Part shown: piece after piece, positions 39,092 to 47,924 of the stretch
Layout of the letters: the number at the start of each line of letters is the position of its first letter
Position numbering within the stretch: position 1 is the first letter of the stretch
Assembly: GCF_000331575.1 (NCBI RefSeq)
Contig: NZ_ANOK01000004.1
Location: forward strand, 62,001 to 126,000
Reading direction: 5' to 3'
DNA from: Calidifontibacillus oryziterrae
GTDB taxonomy: Bacteria; Bacillota; Bacilli; Bacillales; Bacillaceae_J
Length of the DNA stretch: 64,000 bases
The notes under the pieces: generated by a model
What the model was told of the DNA's origin: nothing
Seen by the model: only the letters and a program-made list of their open reading frames with translations
The model's database searches: none
Program-made: the position numbers and the translations under genes

Positions 39092-39190
39092 TCTGAAAAT
39101 ATTGTTATGAAAATAGCCTATGTTTTAGTGAGTATGGTTGTTGTTTAATACATTTTTAATAAAAATAGTTGGTTTTAATTAGAATAAAAT

Positions 39191-39225
39191 AGCATCTGCT
39201 AGCTAACGAAAAGCAGATGCTTTTT
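39191..39225 (+). terminator. Terminator after the second YitT gene
   Basis: AGCATCTGCT pairs perfectly with AGCAGATGCT and is followed by TTTTT. Confidence 0.85.
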
Positions 39226-39258
39226 ACATATAAAGTTGGGATTTACCGGTGTTGTAAA

Positions 39259-39489
39259 TTAGCTGAAGTATACAGTAGTTAAGCATAAGAAAGATATTCC
39301 CCATGTAATGACAAGTCCTAAAGAAAATGGTTTTCTAATTTTCTTGTACCATGGTCTTTCAATCCAATCTGCTCGAGAAATATTATTGTTGTAGGAGTAG
39401 GGTGGGGCTTGTAGGTCATTAAACATCATTGGAATGAGCATCAACCCAAGCACAAAACAATTAATTCCAATAATTAATAGAATTACCAT
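39259..39489 (-). CDS. Small two-pass membrane protein
   Basis: 76 residues from ATG 39489, which has GGGGAGG at the right spacing. A longer in-frame start at 39525 has none. Hydrophobic helices at about 3-24 and 55-75 enclose a polar loop with SRADWIERPWYKKIRKPF. Family not recognised. Confidence 0.65.
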   Translation of the reverse strand: MVILLIIGINCFVLGLMLIPMMFNDLQAPPYSYNNNISRADWIERPWYKKIRKPFSLGLVITWGISFLCLTTVYFS

Positions 39490-39706
39490 TATTAATCCTC
39501 CCCTAGAATTTCTTACTATAATCATAATATTTTTTTCGCGTTCAATAAATCTGAAAATTTAAAAAAATATGTTTTTTCTGTGACAAACTCACATAAGTTT
39601 CAGAATAATATTATTTACCGTTGTGAGTGAATTAGTTGAATTAAAAATGATGCGGGTGTAAAATTTCACTAAAAATAGAAAGTGTAAATATGGAGTTGGG
39701 ACAATC

Positions 39707-40162
39707 ATGGATAAAGAGAGATTAATTGAAATTTTATCTGCAAAAATAAAATTAATTAGAACGGAAAGTGGTTATACACAGGATCGGATGGCGGAAGTAT
39801 TGGGAATTTCAAAAAAAACACTGGTTCAGATTGAGAAAGGCCGTTTAAATGGGAGTTGGACTCTTATCGTTGCAGTATGTGCATTATTCCGTGATAGTGA
39901 AGTCCTTCAATCTGTTTTAGGTGATGTCCCGTTAGAGGTTATTGAAACGGTTGCCCATGATGGGGTGGAGCGACCGAAGGATAAAACACTTGGTGGTAAA
40001 GTATGGTGGAAGAATATTGATGTTCAAAACGGTTTTCGTATTCAACAGAATTTGTTAAGCCAGCATTATCGAATTCTAGACGAAGAAAATTATCGTTGGT
40101 ATAGTTCATTTAGTAAGGAAGATACAAAAGAAAAATTTGAAGAGTTAGTTAAAGGGAAGTGA
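39707..40162 (+). CDS. XRE-family transcriptional regulator
   Basis: 151 residues. A helix-turn-helix (about 8-65) reads IRTESGYTQDRMAEVLGISKKTLVQIEKGR. The C-terminal about 80 residues have no recognised domain. It stands alone with its own terminator, so a self-contained regulator is likely. Target unknown. Confidence 0.82.
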   Translation: MDKERLIEILSAKIKLIRTESGYTQDRMAEVLGISKKTLVQIEKGRLNGSWTLIVAVCALFRDSEVLQSVLGDVPLEVIETVAHDGVERPKDKTLGGKVWWKNIDVQNGFRIQQNLLSQHYRILDEENYRWYSSFSKEDTKEKFEELVKGK

Positions 40163-40186
40163 TTCTGAGTGAATCACTTTTTGTGG
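40157..40186 (+). terminator. Terminator of the XRE gene
   Basis: AAGTGATTC pairs with GAATCACTT around a five-base loop, followed by T residues. It overlaps the stop codon. Confidence 0.8.
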
Positions 40187-40330
40187 CTTAATAGATTCAT
40201 TGTCACTCTAAGGCAATAAACTGGATAACAAAATAAGAAGTAGTAGTCCATGTGGGTAAAATGTTTAAACATTTGGGTGAATTGAGAAGTACGTAAGAAT
40301 AATGATGCACATATCGGTAAATAGAGGTTG

Positions 40331-40490
40331 TACGTGGGTAAAGTGCTGAAACTCATGGGTAAATTGGGATAGTACGTGGGTAAAGTGCTGAAACTCATGG
40401 GTAAATTGGGATAGTACGTGGGTAAAGTGCTGAAACTCATGGCTAAATTGGGATATTACGTGGGTAGCGTACTGAACCCGTGGGTAAATC
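40331..40490. repeat. Four-copy 42-bp GTGGGTAAA repeat
   Basis: TACGTGGGTAAAGTGCTGAA repeats begin at 40331, 40373, 40415 and 40457 (last diverged). A related GTGGGTAAAACGCTGAAACT repeat with the same 42-bp period lies at 53483-53580. The 40187-40705 gap contains no gene besides. Confidence 0.85.
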
Positions 40491-40705
40491 ACGACATTAA
40501 ATTGGGGTAACTGCAGAATTAGTAATGAAACTTCAGGGTTCACGTACATTCCTCGAAATTATAAGCAATTATTTCTTGATTTTGCATAGGATAAAGTAAA
40601 CTCTATATTTATATACCTTCCACATTATGTATATCGGTTTATTTTGAATTGTTAATTGTTTTAGAAATAAGAATAACAACTTCAATTTTGGGGAGGGGAA
40701 TGGAA

Positions 40706-41875
40706 ATGGCAGCAGGTAATGACCAAAGCTTTGTTATCTCTCAGGAAAACTGGTCCCTCCATCGGAAAGGTCATGATGATCAACAAAGGCATCAGGAAAA
40801 GGTTAAGGAAGCAATAAAAAACAATTTGCCAGATCTAATAACAGAGGAAAGTATTATCATGTCTAACGGTAGGGACGTTGTGAAAATACCAATCCGTTCA
40901 TTAGATGAGTACAAGATTCGTTATAACTATGATAAGACAAAGCATGTAGGTCAAGGTGATGGCGATAGTCAAATTGGTGATGTTGTGGCGCGGGATGGTT
41001 CCGGGCAAAAGGCCCCAGGCAAAGGTAGTGGAGCTGGGGATCAAGCGGGTGAGGATTACTTTGAAGCAGAAGTTTCATTAATGGAAATTGAGGATGCACT
41101 TTTTAAAGAGTTAGAGCTACCAAATCTTCAGCAAAAAGAGCGCGATGATAATGTAGTTGAGGACATTGATTTCAATGATGTCCGTAAAACTGGGCTTATG
41201 GGGAATATTGATAAAAAGCGAACGTTGAAAAATGCGTTTGTACGGAATGCAATGCGTGGAGAGCCAAGTTTTAGCCCAATTTATCAGGATGACCTCCGCT
41301 TTAAGACGTGGAACGAGGTTGTAAAGCCTGAATCGAAAGCAGTTGTATTAGCAATGATGGATACATCTGGTTCAATGGGAATTTGGGAAAAGTACATGGC
41401 GCGGAGCTTTTTCTTCTGGATGACGCGGTTTTTACGTACTAAGTATGAAACGGTTGAAATTGAATTTATTGCCCACCATACAGAGGCAAAAGTTGTGTCT
41501 GAAGAAGACTTTTTCTTAAAAGGTGAAAGTGGGGGAACAATCTGTTCTTCTGCCTATCGAAAAGCACTTGAGCTAATTGAAGATAAATACTCACCAACTC
41601 GGTTTAATATTTACCCATTTCATTTTTCCGATGGTGACAATCTAACCTCAGACAACGCCCGTTGTGTCAAGCTCGTCAGCGAGATGATGAAGGTAAGCAA
41701 CATGTTTGGGTACGGGGAAGTGAATCAATACAATCGGCATTCTACGCTAATGTCCGCCTATAAAAATATCACAGATGAAAAATTCCGTCATTATATATTG
41801 AAGCAAAAGTCAGACGTCTATGCGGCAATGCGGAGCTTTTTTCGAAATGAAAATGAGAATAAGGCGTATGCCTAA
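40706..41875 (+). CDS. yhbH: YhbH-like sporulation protein (DUF444)
   Basis: 389 residues from ATG 40706, which has GGGAGG nine bases upstream. An ATG at 40700 is too close and longer forms lack a site. DUF444 signatures include [23 protein letters not shown] at the N-terminus and a von Willebrand-A-like fold with the MIDAS-like MMDTSGSMG. In B. subtilis YhbH is made early in sporulation and its loss impairs sporulation. The family often accompanies PrkA kinase and SpoVR genes, which are not in this window. Confidence 0.9.
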   Translation: MAAGNDQSFVISQENWSLHRKGHDDQQRHQEKVKEAIKNNLPDLITEESIIMSNGRDVVKIPIRSLDEYKIRYNYDKTKHVGQGDGDSQIGDVVARDGSGQKAPGKGSGAGDQAGEDYFEAEVSLMEIEDALFKELELPNLQQKERDDNVVEDIDFNDVRKTGLMGNIDKKRTLKNAFVRNAMRGEPSFSPIYQDDLRFKTWNEVVKPESKAVVLAMMDTSGSMGIWEKYMARSFFFWMTRFLRTKYETVEIEFIAHHTEAKVVSEEDFFLKGESGGTICSSAYRKALELIEDKYSPTRFNIYPFHFSDGDNLTSDNARCVKLVSEMMKVSNMFGYGEVNQYNRHSTLMSAYKNITDEKFRHYILKQKSDVYAAMRSFFRNENENKAYA

Positions 41876-41884
41876 CAAATGAAA

Positions 41885-41908
41885 AGCCAGCAGAGATGCT
41901 GGTTTTTG
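41885..41908 (+). terminator. Terminator after yhbH
   Basis: CCAGCA-GAGA-TGCTGG followed by TTTTTG. Confidence 0.8.
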
Positions 41909-42162
41909 TTCTTTGTAATAGTTTAGGATAACTTTTTATTTGTATTTTATGTTATAGATCAACGTTATGAAATATTTTATGTTCAGCAAATGATTGGTCA
42001 AGTAAAATTTAAAAGGAAAACATAAAATATGAATATAATTGTAATTGATAGAAGGTTTCACAGTATTTTCCTTTTTATGCAATAATCAGTTTACTAATAA
42101 GTGATACTAAAGTTTTGATAGGAATTGGCAGAAAAAGGATTTTAAAATTAGCGGTTAAATAA

Positions 42163-42621
42163 ATGGAACATTTGGTTTATTGTGATACGAAAGCAAAGGT
42201 ATTAGAAAAAATTCTGAATGGCTCAAAAACAATGATTATTAGAGGCGCGACAGGCAGAAAGTTACCTTATGGCAGAGTATTTAAAGGTGAAACTTTATAT
42301 TTTATTGAAAACAATGGAGATGGATTAATAAAAGCTAAAGCTACCGTTAAAGGTATATTTAACTCTGAAGAAATGACAGAGGACGAATCAAGAAAAGTAG
42401 TTACTGAAAATCAAAGTAAGCTAAACTTAACGGATGCCCAAATTAAGTGTTGGGCTGGCAAAAGGTTTCTTTGCTTAATAGAATTACAAGATGTAAAAAA
42501 AATTGAACCGTTCAAACTTGCTCGGCAAGATAATATGGACGATTGGATTATAGTTGAAAATATATCCACCATTTTGGAAGGGGGAAGTGAGAAATATCAA
42601 AGTATTAGGTTAAATGAATAG
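42163..42621 (+). CDS. ASCH/PUA-like domain protein
   Basis: 152 residues. A predicted beta-barrel with KAKVLEKILNGSKTMIIRGATGRKLPYGRVFKGETLYFIEN resembles the ASCH (PUA-like) fold, which binds RNA or nucleotides. No strong ribosome binding site is seen before ATG 42163. It is an orphan gene and the assignment is moderate. Confidence 0.6.
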   Translation: MEHLVYCDTKAKVLEKILNGSKTMIIRGATGRKLPYGRVFKGETLYFIENNGDGLIKAKATVKGIFNSEEMTEDESRKVVTENQSKLNLTDAQIKCWAGKRFLCLIELQDVKKIEPFKLARQDNMDDWIIVENISTILEGGSEKYQSIRLNE

Positions 42622-42795
42622 CAGAAGCCCGCTGTTAACTTCATAGCAAAACAAAGACAAACTTCTCAAGAAAAAATCGCTGCTGTATTATAAGGTCTTC
42701 TGATTGTACCACCAGAATTTTTTGTTAATCATTATTTGTTTGTGTGATGATGGATGTTATAATTATTATAGTATGAGTAGAGGGGAGAACGGAAA

Positions 42796-43056
42796 GTGGA
42801 AGAAATCTTAAAACAAATACTAAGTGAGATAAAAGAAATGCGTGTGGATATAAGACAAGTAGAAATAGACGTAAATGATTTGAAACAAGGTCAAAGTAGA
42901 CTAGAATTGGGCCAGCAAAAACTGCAAAAGAACTTGGTTGATAGTTTAGGATTATATACAGAGAGAATTATTGATCATGTTGATGATAAAACGGAAGTGT
43001 TAAACAAAAGAGTATTTAAAGTCGAATCAGAAATAGAACGATTAAGTAGACAGTAA
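42796..43056 (+). CDS. Small coiled-coil protein
   Basis: 86 residues from GTG 42796 with GAGGGGAG upstream. Nearly the whole sequence is a charged heptad-type coiled coil (EEILKQILSEIKEMRVDIRQ and onward). Similar short proteins are common in Bacilli and of unknown function. Its terminator overlaps the stop codon (AGACAGT at 43048-43054 with ACTGTC at 43075-43080, then a T run). Confidence 0.65.
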   Translation: MEEILKQILSEIKEMRVDIRQVEIDVNDLKQGQSRLELGQQKLQKNLVDSLGLYTERIIDHVDDKTEVLNKRVFKVESEIERLSRQ

Positions 43057-43132
43057 GTGGAGTTCGAATTCCTAACTGTCTTTTTTTATTTTACCATCAT
43101 AAAATATAATTAATTTACATGTGTATAGTCTA

Positions 43133-43300
43133 AGATTGCGAGATTAACATGGTCTAAAGAAGCATTTATTGACAATAAACCTATGGAAAAATGGCTTGAA
43201 AAAACAATTGGGAATGTTAGTTTTGAGGAACAAAAAACCCCATTCGCAGCAGTTGCTTCAGATGCTTGTTCTGGAGAAGAATCTGCTTCTATTGGCTAAT
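43133..43300 (+). pseudogene. Patatin-like phospholipase relic
   Basis: The frame starting about 43139 reads FIDNKPMEKWLEKTIG, then FEEQKTPFAAVASD, typical of the middle of patatin-like phospholipases. It stops near 43300. It has no start region, catalytic Ser motif or C-terminal half. The piece runs into the Crp/Fnr relic in a different frame. Confidence 0.55.
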
Positions 43301-43483
43301 CGCTTCGGCAAACGTATGGGAGATTCCCTTTTTGTGAAAATGTCCCTTAATCTTCGGGAATTAGCACAGTTGGCGGGAGTAAAGAGTACTGAGTTAGCAG
43401 AGGTTATTAACGACTTAGAGGAAAAGCGTATATTGAAAATGATGGGGAATTCGTTCGAGATTGATCTGCAGAAGCTTCGATAA
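43240..43483 (+). pseudogene. Crp/Fnr-family C-terminal (helix-turn-helix) relic
   Basis: The frame ending at 43483 encodes LLLLANRFGKRMGDSLFV, then LRELAQLAGVKSTELAEVIN, then LEEKRILKM, the C-terminal winged-helix part of a Crp/Fnr regulator. The cyclic-nucleotide-binding domain is absent. Upstream sequence in this frame is the out-of-frame patatin relic, so this is a fused remnant and not a gene. Confidence 0.6.
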
Positions 43484-43551
43484 AGGAATCGTAGGAACGG
43501 TTCTTGTGCTTCCTTGCACAATGGTCGTGCAAAAAGTTTTTTATAATTAAG

Positions 43552-43583
43552 AAAGCCAGCAGAAATGTTGGCTTTTCTTTTTG
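43552..43583 (+). terminator. Terminator-like hairpin after the relic pair
   Basis: AAAGCCAGCA pairs with TGTTGGCTTT, followed by CTTTTT. Similar to terminators at 41885 and 50161. Confidence 0.75.
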
Positions 43584-43659
43584 CAATTATTTAGGACAAC
43601 AAAAAGGATATTAATAATGCGGAATAGTATTGAAACATGTAAAGTGTTAATAAAGTACA

Positions 43660-43741
43660 CAAGGAACGAAGGTTGATTCAACAAATGATGGTGGAGCAAG
43701 GAAAAGCAACAAGAGCAGAGGCCGCAACAGTAATTATGTAA
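43660..43741 (+). pseudogene. SLH-domain relic (extreme C-terminus)
   Basis: The frame ending in the stop at about 43741 reads EQGKATRAEAATVIM, which is the last motif of an SLH domain. Only this tail remains. The preceding sequence has no SLH frame, so a surface-protein gene has decayed here or been deleted. Confidence 0.5.
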
Positions 43742-43956
43742 CTTTATTATTTTTCAGAAAATTATGTACATTTATATCTATTATATGATAAAATAACATT
43801 TATCCAAAATTTCCGAGTTATAAGGTCTATATATTAGGTGCATGTATTAGGTGGTAAATTAAGGATTTTCAATATCTCCTAAGGTTCTTCTATCATAGGA
43901 CAAGTAATTAAATAAATTTTACAGAAATATTAACAATAATAGAGAGGTGATCTTAA

Positions 43957-44478
43957 ATGGTTGCAGGAAAGAAAAAAATTGACAGAAAGTTTTTAGTAGA
44001 ATGTGATTATCTTCTCGATCGGATAGATTTAGAGTCTATTGATCTAGTAGAGCAATATTATATTGCGTTTGGAGAAGATGAAGAGGTCAGAATTAGAAGT
44101 ATCGAGGATTATAGCTCTGAGCCGCATGAAGTAACGTATTGTTTGTCAATTAAAAAAGGAAAAGGGATGTCACGTATTAAAACTGAAGTTGAAATCCAGG
44201 AAAATACGTATAAACAACTAATCAATAATCTAAAACCTATCATCAAAAAGAGATTATTTTACGATTATTGTGGACACCATTTAACAATATTCAAGTATTT
44301 TGGGAAACTAGAAGGTTTAATTATTGTAAAGGTTGAATTTGATTCAGAGGCAGAAGCAAATAAGTTTGAAATTCCCCATTGGTTTAGTACTGAAATTACA
44401 GATGACCTTTCCTACCGGAATCAAAATCTATTTCTGAAGATTAACGATATTCATCATCCAAGCGAAATAAAAGCATAA
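43957..44478 (+). CDS. CYTH-domain phosphohydrolase-like protein
   Basis: 173 residues; ATG 43957 after GAGGTGATC. The N-terminal IDRKFLVE is the CYTH signature (usually ExExK; here the first acidic residue is Asp). EEVRIRSIED, YCLSIKKGKG and TEVEIQ supply the alternating charged strands of the triphosphate tunnel. Family members hydrolyse triphosphates or cyclise ATP; the substrate is not predictable. Followed by a terminator. Confidence 0.78.
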   Translation: MVAGKKKIDRKFLVECDYLLDRIDLESIDLVEQYYIAFGEDEEVRIRSIEDYSSEPHEVTYCLSIKKGKGMSRIKTEVEIQENTYKQLINNLKPIIKKRLFYDYCGHHLTIFKYFGKLEGLIIVKVEFDSEAEANKFEIPHWFSTEITDDLSYRNQNLFLKINDIHHPSEIKA

Positions 44479-44522
44479 TTGAGTATAGAAAGGTAAATAA
44501 ATTTATTTGTATATAAAGTAAT

Positions 44523-44562
44523 AAGACTTGTCCCTTTAAAATACAGGGCAAGTCTTAATTTC
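44523..44562 (+). terminator. Terminator of the CYTH gene
   Basis: AAGACTTGTCCCT pairs with AGGGCAAGTCTT, followed by AATTTCG. Confidence 0.75.
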
Positions 44563-44631
44563 GTTTTTAAAATATTTGCATCAAATTTCCTGAAGTGGTT
44601 GTTTCTCTCAATTTATTCATTTTTTCAAAAA

Positions 44632-45006
44632 TTATTTAATTTTTTCAGTTAAACTTAATAATAAACCGGATATTTCTTCACCTTGAGTGATTTCCTCTTC
44701 AAATTCAATTCCGTAAGAATGGTGAGTATCATTAATCGGCCTTTCCCAAACAATTTTACCATAGAAAGTATAGATAGCTCCTAAACAATCCAGCTTAAAA
44801 TAAAGGGTGTCTCCAACTTTAGAAGGTAAAGAAAAATCGAAAGTCATCTTCAAGCCACCCATACTAATGTCATCTACAGTTCCATTCATTATTCGTTCAT
44901 TCGGAAATGCTCTTTGGTTCATGCGTGAAATATAAATATCAACATGAACCTGTTCAGTTAAATAAACACGAATGTACTTTCTTCTGTTCACTAATGTATT
45001 TAACAT
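44632..45006 (-). CDS. PilZ-domain protein (c-di-GMP receptor candidate)
   Basis: 124 residues, a stand-alone PilZ domain. The RRKYIRV arm (RxxxR) and the DDISMGGLKM motif (D/NxSxxG) needed to bind c-di-GMP are present. It could report the output of the diguanylate cyclase at 10130. It is an orphan gene with no flagellar or cellulose genes nearby. The 335 bases upstream (45007-45341) are AT-rich and hold no further feature that I can see. Confidence 0.85.
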   Translation of the reverse strand: MLNTLVNRRKYIRVYLTEQVHVDIYISRMNQRAFPNERIMNGTVDDISMGGLKMTFDFSLPSKVGDTLYFKLDCLGAIYTFYGKIVWERPINDTHHSYGIEFEEEITQGEEISGLLLSLTEKIK

Positions 45007-45341
45007 CTAATATCCCCGCCTTCCTATTGGATAGATTAAATTTTATTTTTTAAATTCTATGGTGTTTACTAAAAATTGTAATAATATTCAGGTGTTGCAT
45101 TTGATGGGAAGTGTAACCTAATTACAATTTAATTAAATGACAAAATATTGCTAATTGTTTTTTATTATAATACCAAATAATAAATGGAAATTGGGTCCAG
45201 TTCATTTTTTTTCTTGAAAAAAGTGTGAACCTTTTGATTAAAATATACAAAAATTCGGAAATACGAAAAATATAATTATAAAAATAAGAGAGTTAATATG
45301 GAAAAAAGTATACGAATTTCCACGGAAATAGGTGAAAGAAT

Positions 45342-46079
45342 ATGAAAATTGAAAGAAAACTATGTTTTAAAGCACTAGTTGGCAGTTATAATTATAATTT
45401 GAATACTAAGCAGTCAGATAAAGATTATAAGATTTTTTTCTATCCAAACTTTGATGATCTTTATAATGGTGGACAGTATTCGAAAGCTCTAATCAGCACT
45501 GATGAAGATGTAGAATTTCATGATATTCGCAAACTACCGAGTTTACTGTATAAATCAAATGTGAATTTCATGGAGGTTCTTTTTTCTGAGGAATATGAAA
45601 TTTTTGATCATGATTTTTTCAATAAAGTTATTGTGTTGAGAGACGACATTTCAAAAATCAATTTACCGTATTTATATGATGCCTGCTACGGCATGTACCT
45701 TCAAAAAAGCAAAGAATTTTATCGCGACCAAGCTGATGCGCCTATTGAAAAAACTTGCAAACATGCAATGGGTGCCTACAGAATCCTCGATTTTTTAGAT
45801 CGTTTTCATAAAAATTCATTTAGCTCATTTAAGAAGGCAATACAATATAATTCTTCTGATTCAAATCGGGATTTACTGCTTGAGATTAGAAATGGAAAGT
45901 TTAACTCGAGTCAATTGATCAACATGATAACTGCCAAAGAATCAGAAGTGCGACTATTGGAGGAAGTATATAAATCGTTTGCTGCGAATGAATCCCTTAA
46001 GGAAAAAGTTGAAAATTTGGTTAAAGAAAGTGTCAGAGCCTCTATAAAAGAAGAGTTTTTACGTCTCAAGAAGCATTAG
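45342..46079 (+). CDS. RlaP/YcgL-like predicted nucleotidyltransferase
   Basis: 245 residues; ATG 45342 after AGGTGAAAG. The N-terminal GSYNYNLNTKQSDKDYK is the GS...SDxD active-site motif of polymerase-beta-type nucleotidyltransferases. The rest is helical and matches the RlaP (DUF2204-like) pattern. Members occur in RNA-repair and phage-related contexts; here it is alone. Function is inferred only at family level. Confidence 0.72.
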   Translation: MKIERKLCFKALVGSYNYNLNTKQSDKDYKIFFYPNFDDLYNGGQYSKALISTDEDVEFHDIRKLPSLLYKSNVNFMEVLFSEEYEIFDHDFFNKVIVLRDDISKINLPYLYDACYGMYLQKSKEFYRDQADAPIEKTCKHAMGAYRILDFLDRFHKNSFSSFKKAIQYNSSDSNRDLLLEIRNGKFNSSQLINMITAKESEVRLLEEVYKSFAANESLKEKVENLVKESVRASIKEEFLRLKKH

Positions 46080-46194
46080 TGTGACTTTTTTGGGGGGAAT
46101 AATGGTGTGAGGTTACTCAAAATACATATTGTTTAAAATTTCGATCGTAGAGGAAAGAGTGTTGATTCGTGGGATGGTGTTCTTGATAGTTTAT

Positions 46195-46480
46195 CGGACA
46201 CCAGATCCTTTATTTTGTGATTATCCTTTAAAAACAAGCATTATGCGGACACCAGATCCGTTATTTGATTCTAATCGCAAGAAAATGTTCCTTTTTCAGT
46301 CGAATAGCGGAACCACTGTCCGTAAGATCTAAACTTCTAATATTTTTACCGCGAATAGCGGAACCACTGTCCGTAAGATCTAAACTTCTAATATTTTTAC
46401 CGCGAATAGCGGAACCACTGTCCGTAAGATCTAAACTTCTAATATTTTTAACTCGAATTGCGGAATTGAGGTCCGCTAAA
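46195..46480. repeat. CGGA/TCCG composite palindrome, locus 2, with extra inverted units
   Basis: Forward units CGGACACCAGATCC start at 46195 and 46246 (51 bp). Inverted units AATAGCGGAACCACTGTCCG end at 46322, 46373 and 46424 (51 bp each), with a degenerate one near 46478. Forward CGGA to first inverted TCCG is 73 bp, as at the other two loci. Confidence 0.82.
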
Positions 46481-46655
46481 TTTAAAAATCGTATAATTGT
46501 AACCCGCTTAGAGGAACCTATTTTCGTAAAATTCCCCCTTTAAATTGACCCCACTTAGCAGAACCAATGCCGCAGCAAAATTCAAGATTCTCCTATATGA
46601 CTCGAAGTCTGGAAGATTCCCAAATAGACCACCCTTTTTCAAATGATTTCCTATA

Positions 46656-46768
46656 TTTGTTACACAACCTTGTAATACGATGTACACCTATTTGTTACAT
46701 AACCTTGTAATACGATGTACATCTATTTGTTACATAACCTTGTAATACGATGTAAATCGTTATACAAT
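46656..46768 (+). promoter_or_regulatory. PadR promoter with three 35-bp operator repeats
   Basis: TTTGTTACATAACCTTGTAA repeats begin at 46656, 46691 and 46726 (35-bp spacing) and contain ATGT/ACAT halves of the type bound by PadR regulators. The last copy overlaps a promoter: TTGTAA at 46740-46745, 17-bp spacer, TACAAT at 46763-46768. Autoregulation by the PadR protein is likely. Confidence 0.65.
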
Positions 46769-46797
46769 AAAAGTAACACTTTTGGAGGTGAGTCGTT

Positions 46798-47124
46798 TTG
46801 GATAAGGAGCTTATGAAAGGTAGTATTGATATTTTGTTACTTGCGATGATTTCATCGAAGGAAATGTACGGATATGAAATGGTAAAAGCATTAAAAGAGA
46901 AAAGTAATGATTTATACAATATGAGTGAAGGGACATTGTATCCAGCTTTAAAGCGACTTGAAAAGAAAAAATGGGTCGAATCCTATTGGCTAGATGTACC
47001 TTTAGGTGGTCGAAGAAAATATTATCGAATTACTGATGACGGGCGTAAAGAATTAGAAAGGAAACTGAGCGAATGGAATAACATTAACAGCCTGATTAAA
47101 TCTGTTTCAGGAGGATTAACATGA
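46798..47124 (+). CDS. PadR-family transcriptional regulator
   Basis: 108 residues from TTG 46798, 10 bases after GGAGGTGA. The winged helix carries KGSIDILLLAMISSKEMYGYEMVKAL and MSEGTLYPALKRLEKKKWVE. It heads a three-gene operon; the next gene overlaps it by four bases. The three repeats upstream are candidate operators. Confidence 0.9.
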   Translation: MDKELMKGSIDILLLAMISSKEMYGYEMVKALKEKSNDLYNMSEGTLYPALKRLEKKKWVESYWLDVPLGGRRKYYRITDDGRKELERKLSEWNNINSLIKSVSGGLT

Positions 47125-47915
47125 ACAGATTAGAGCAATATATAACGGAGATATTGGCAAATGTTGAATGTAATGATATTGAAAGAGCCGACTTAAAGGA
47201 AGAACTGTTAACTCATCTTGCGGAAGCAAAATTTGAACTTATGCAAAAAGGTCTTTCAGAACAAGAGGCAGAAGAGCAAGCAATCCAAGGTTTTGGAAAA
47301 GCAGAGCGTCTAGGAAACAATTTACAGCGTTCTATGTATCCATATCGAAAAAATCTATTGCTTTTTATTGGATTTGGCACAATCGTGTTTAGTCTTGCGT
47401 GTTATTTTCATAATGTGATAATGTTTTCAGATAATACGTATATTGTTCTTGCTTTAAGTATTTTGATAGGATCGATGATAGTATTTGCAGCGGTTAATCC
47501 GGTTTATTTTTCAAATAGAAAAATCGCGATGAATGTTTTGTTAATCAGTCTATTTCCGTTTTATTTTATTAATTTTTTAATAATTGATACGATGAGTAAC
47601 TGGTACATTCCGCTATTAAATGTACTGGGATTTTTACTAGTTATTAGTTCAATTTGGATGATTTTTTTAACAGCTTTAAAACCACCAACGAATAAAAGGG
47701 TAGATGAGAAGACATTAAAGAGACGAAAAATTGTCCACGTTATCAATATAACGATCGGAATAATTGCTATTGGATTTTCGATGTTATTTTCATTTGGAGT
47801 TCTTATTTTTGCAGGGCCAAATCCTGTCTTGTTCGTGCCAGCGGCGATTATATTTGCATGGGGACTGTTATATTGGTGGCAAATTAAACTAGTAGACCGT
47901 AAAGCTGCGAAATAA
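47121..47915 (+). CDS. HAAS-domain multi-pass membrane protein (PadR partner)
   Basis: 264 residues. An N-terminal HAAS/permease-prefix-like helical domain (about 1-75; ERADLKEELLTHLAEAK, then EAEEQAIQGFG) precedes about six transmembrane helices. Such genes are regularly paired with PadR regulators, where the HAAS domain is thought to contact the regulator. Its start overlaps the PadR stop. Function unknown. Confidence 0.75.
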   Translation: MNRLEQYITEILANVECNDIERADLKEELLTHLAEAKFELMQKGLSEQEAEEQAIQGFGKAERLGNNLQRSMYPYRKNLLLFIGFGTIVFSLACYFHNVIMFSDNTYIVLALSILIGSMIVFAAVNPVYFSNRKIAMNVLLISLFPFYFINFLIIDTMSNWYIPLLNVLGFLLVISSIWMIFLTALKPPTNKRVDEKTLKRRKIVHVINITIGIIAIGFSMLFSFGVLIFAGPNPVLFVPAAIIFAWGLLYWWQIKLVDRKAAK

Positions 47916-47924
47916 GGTGAGAAT

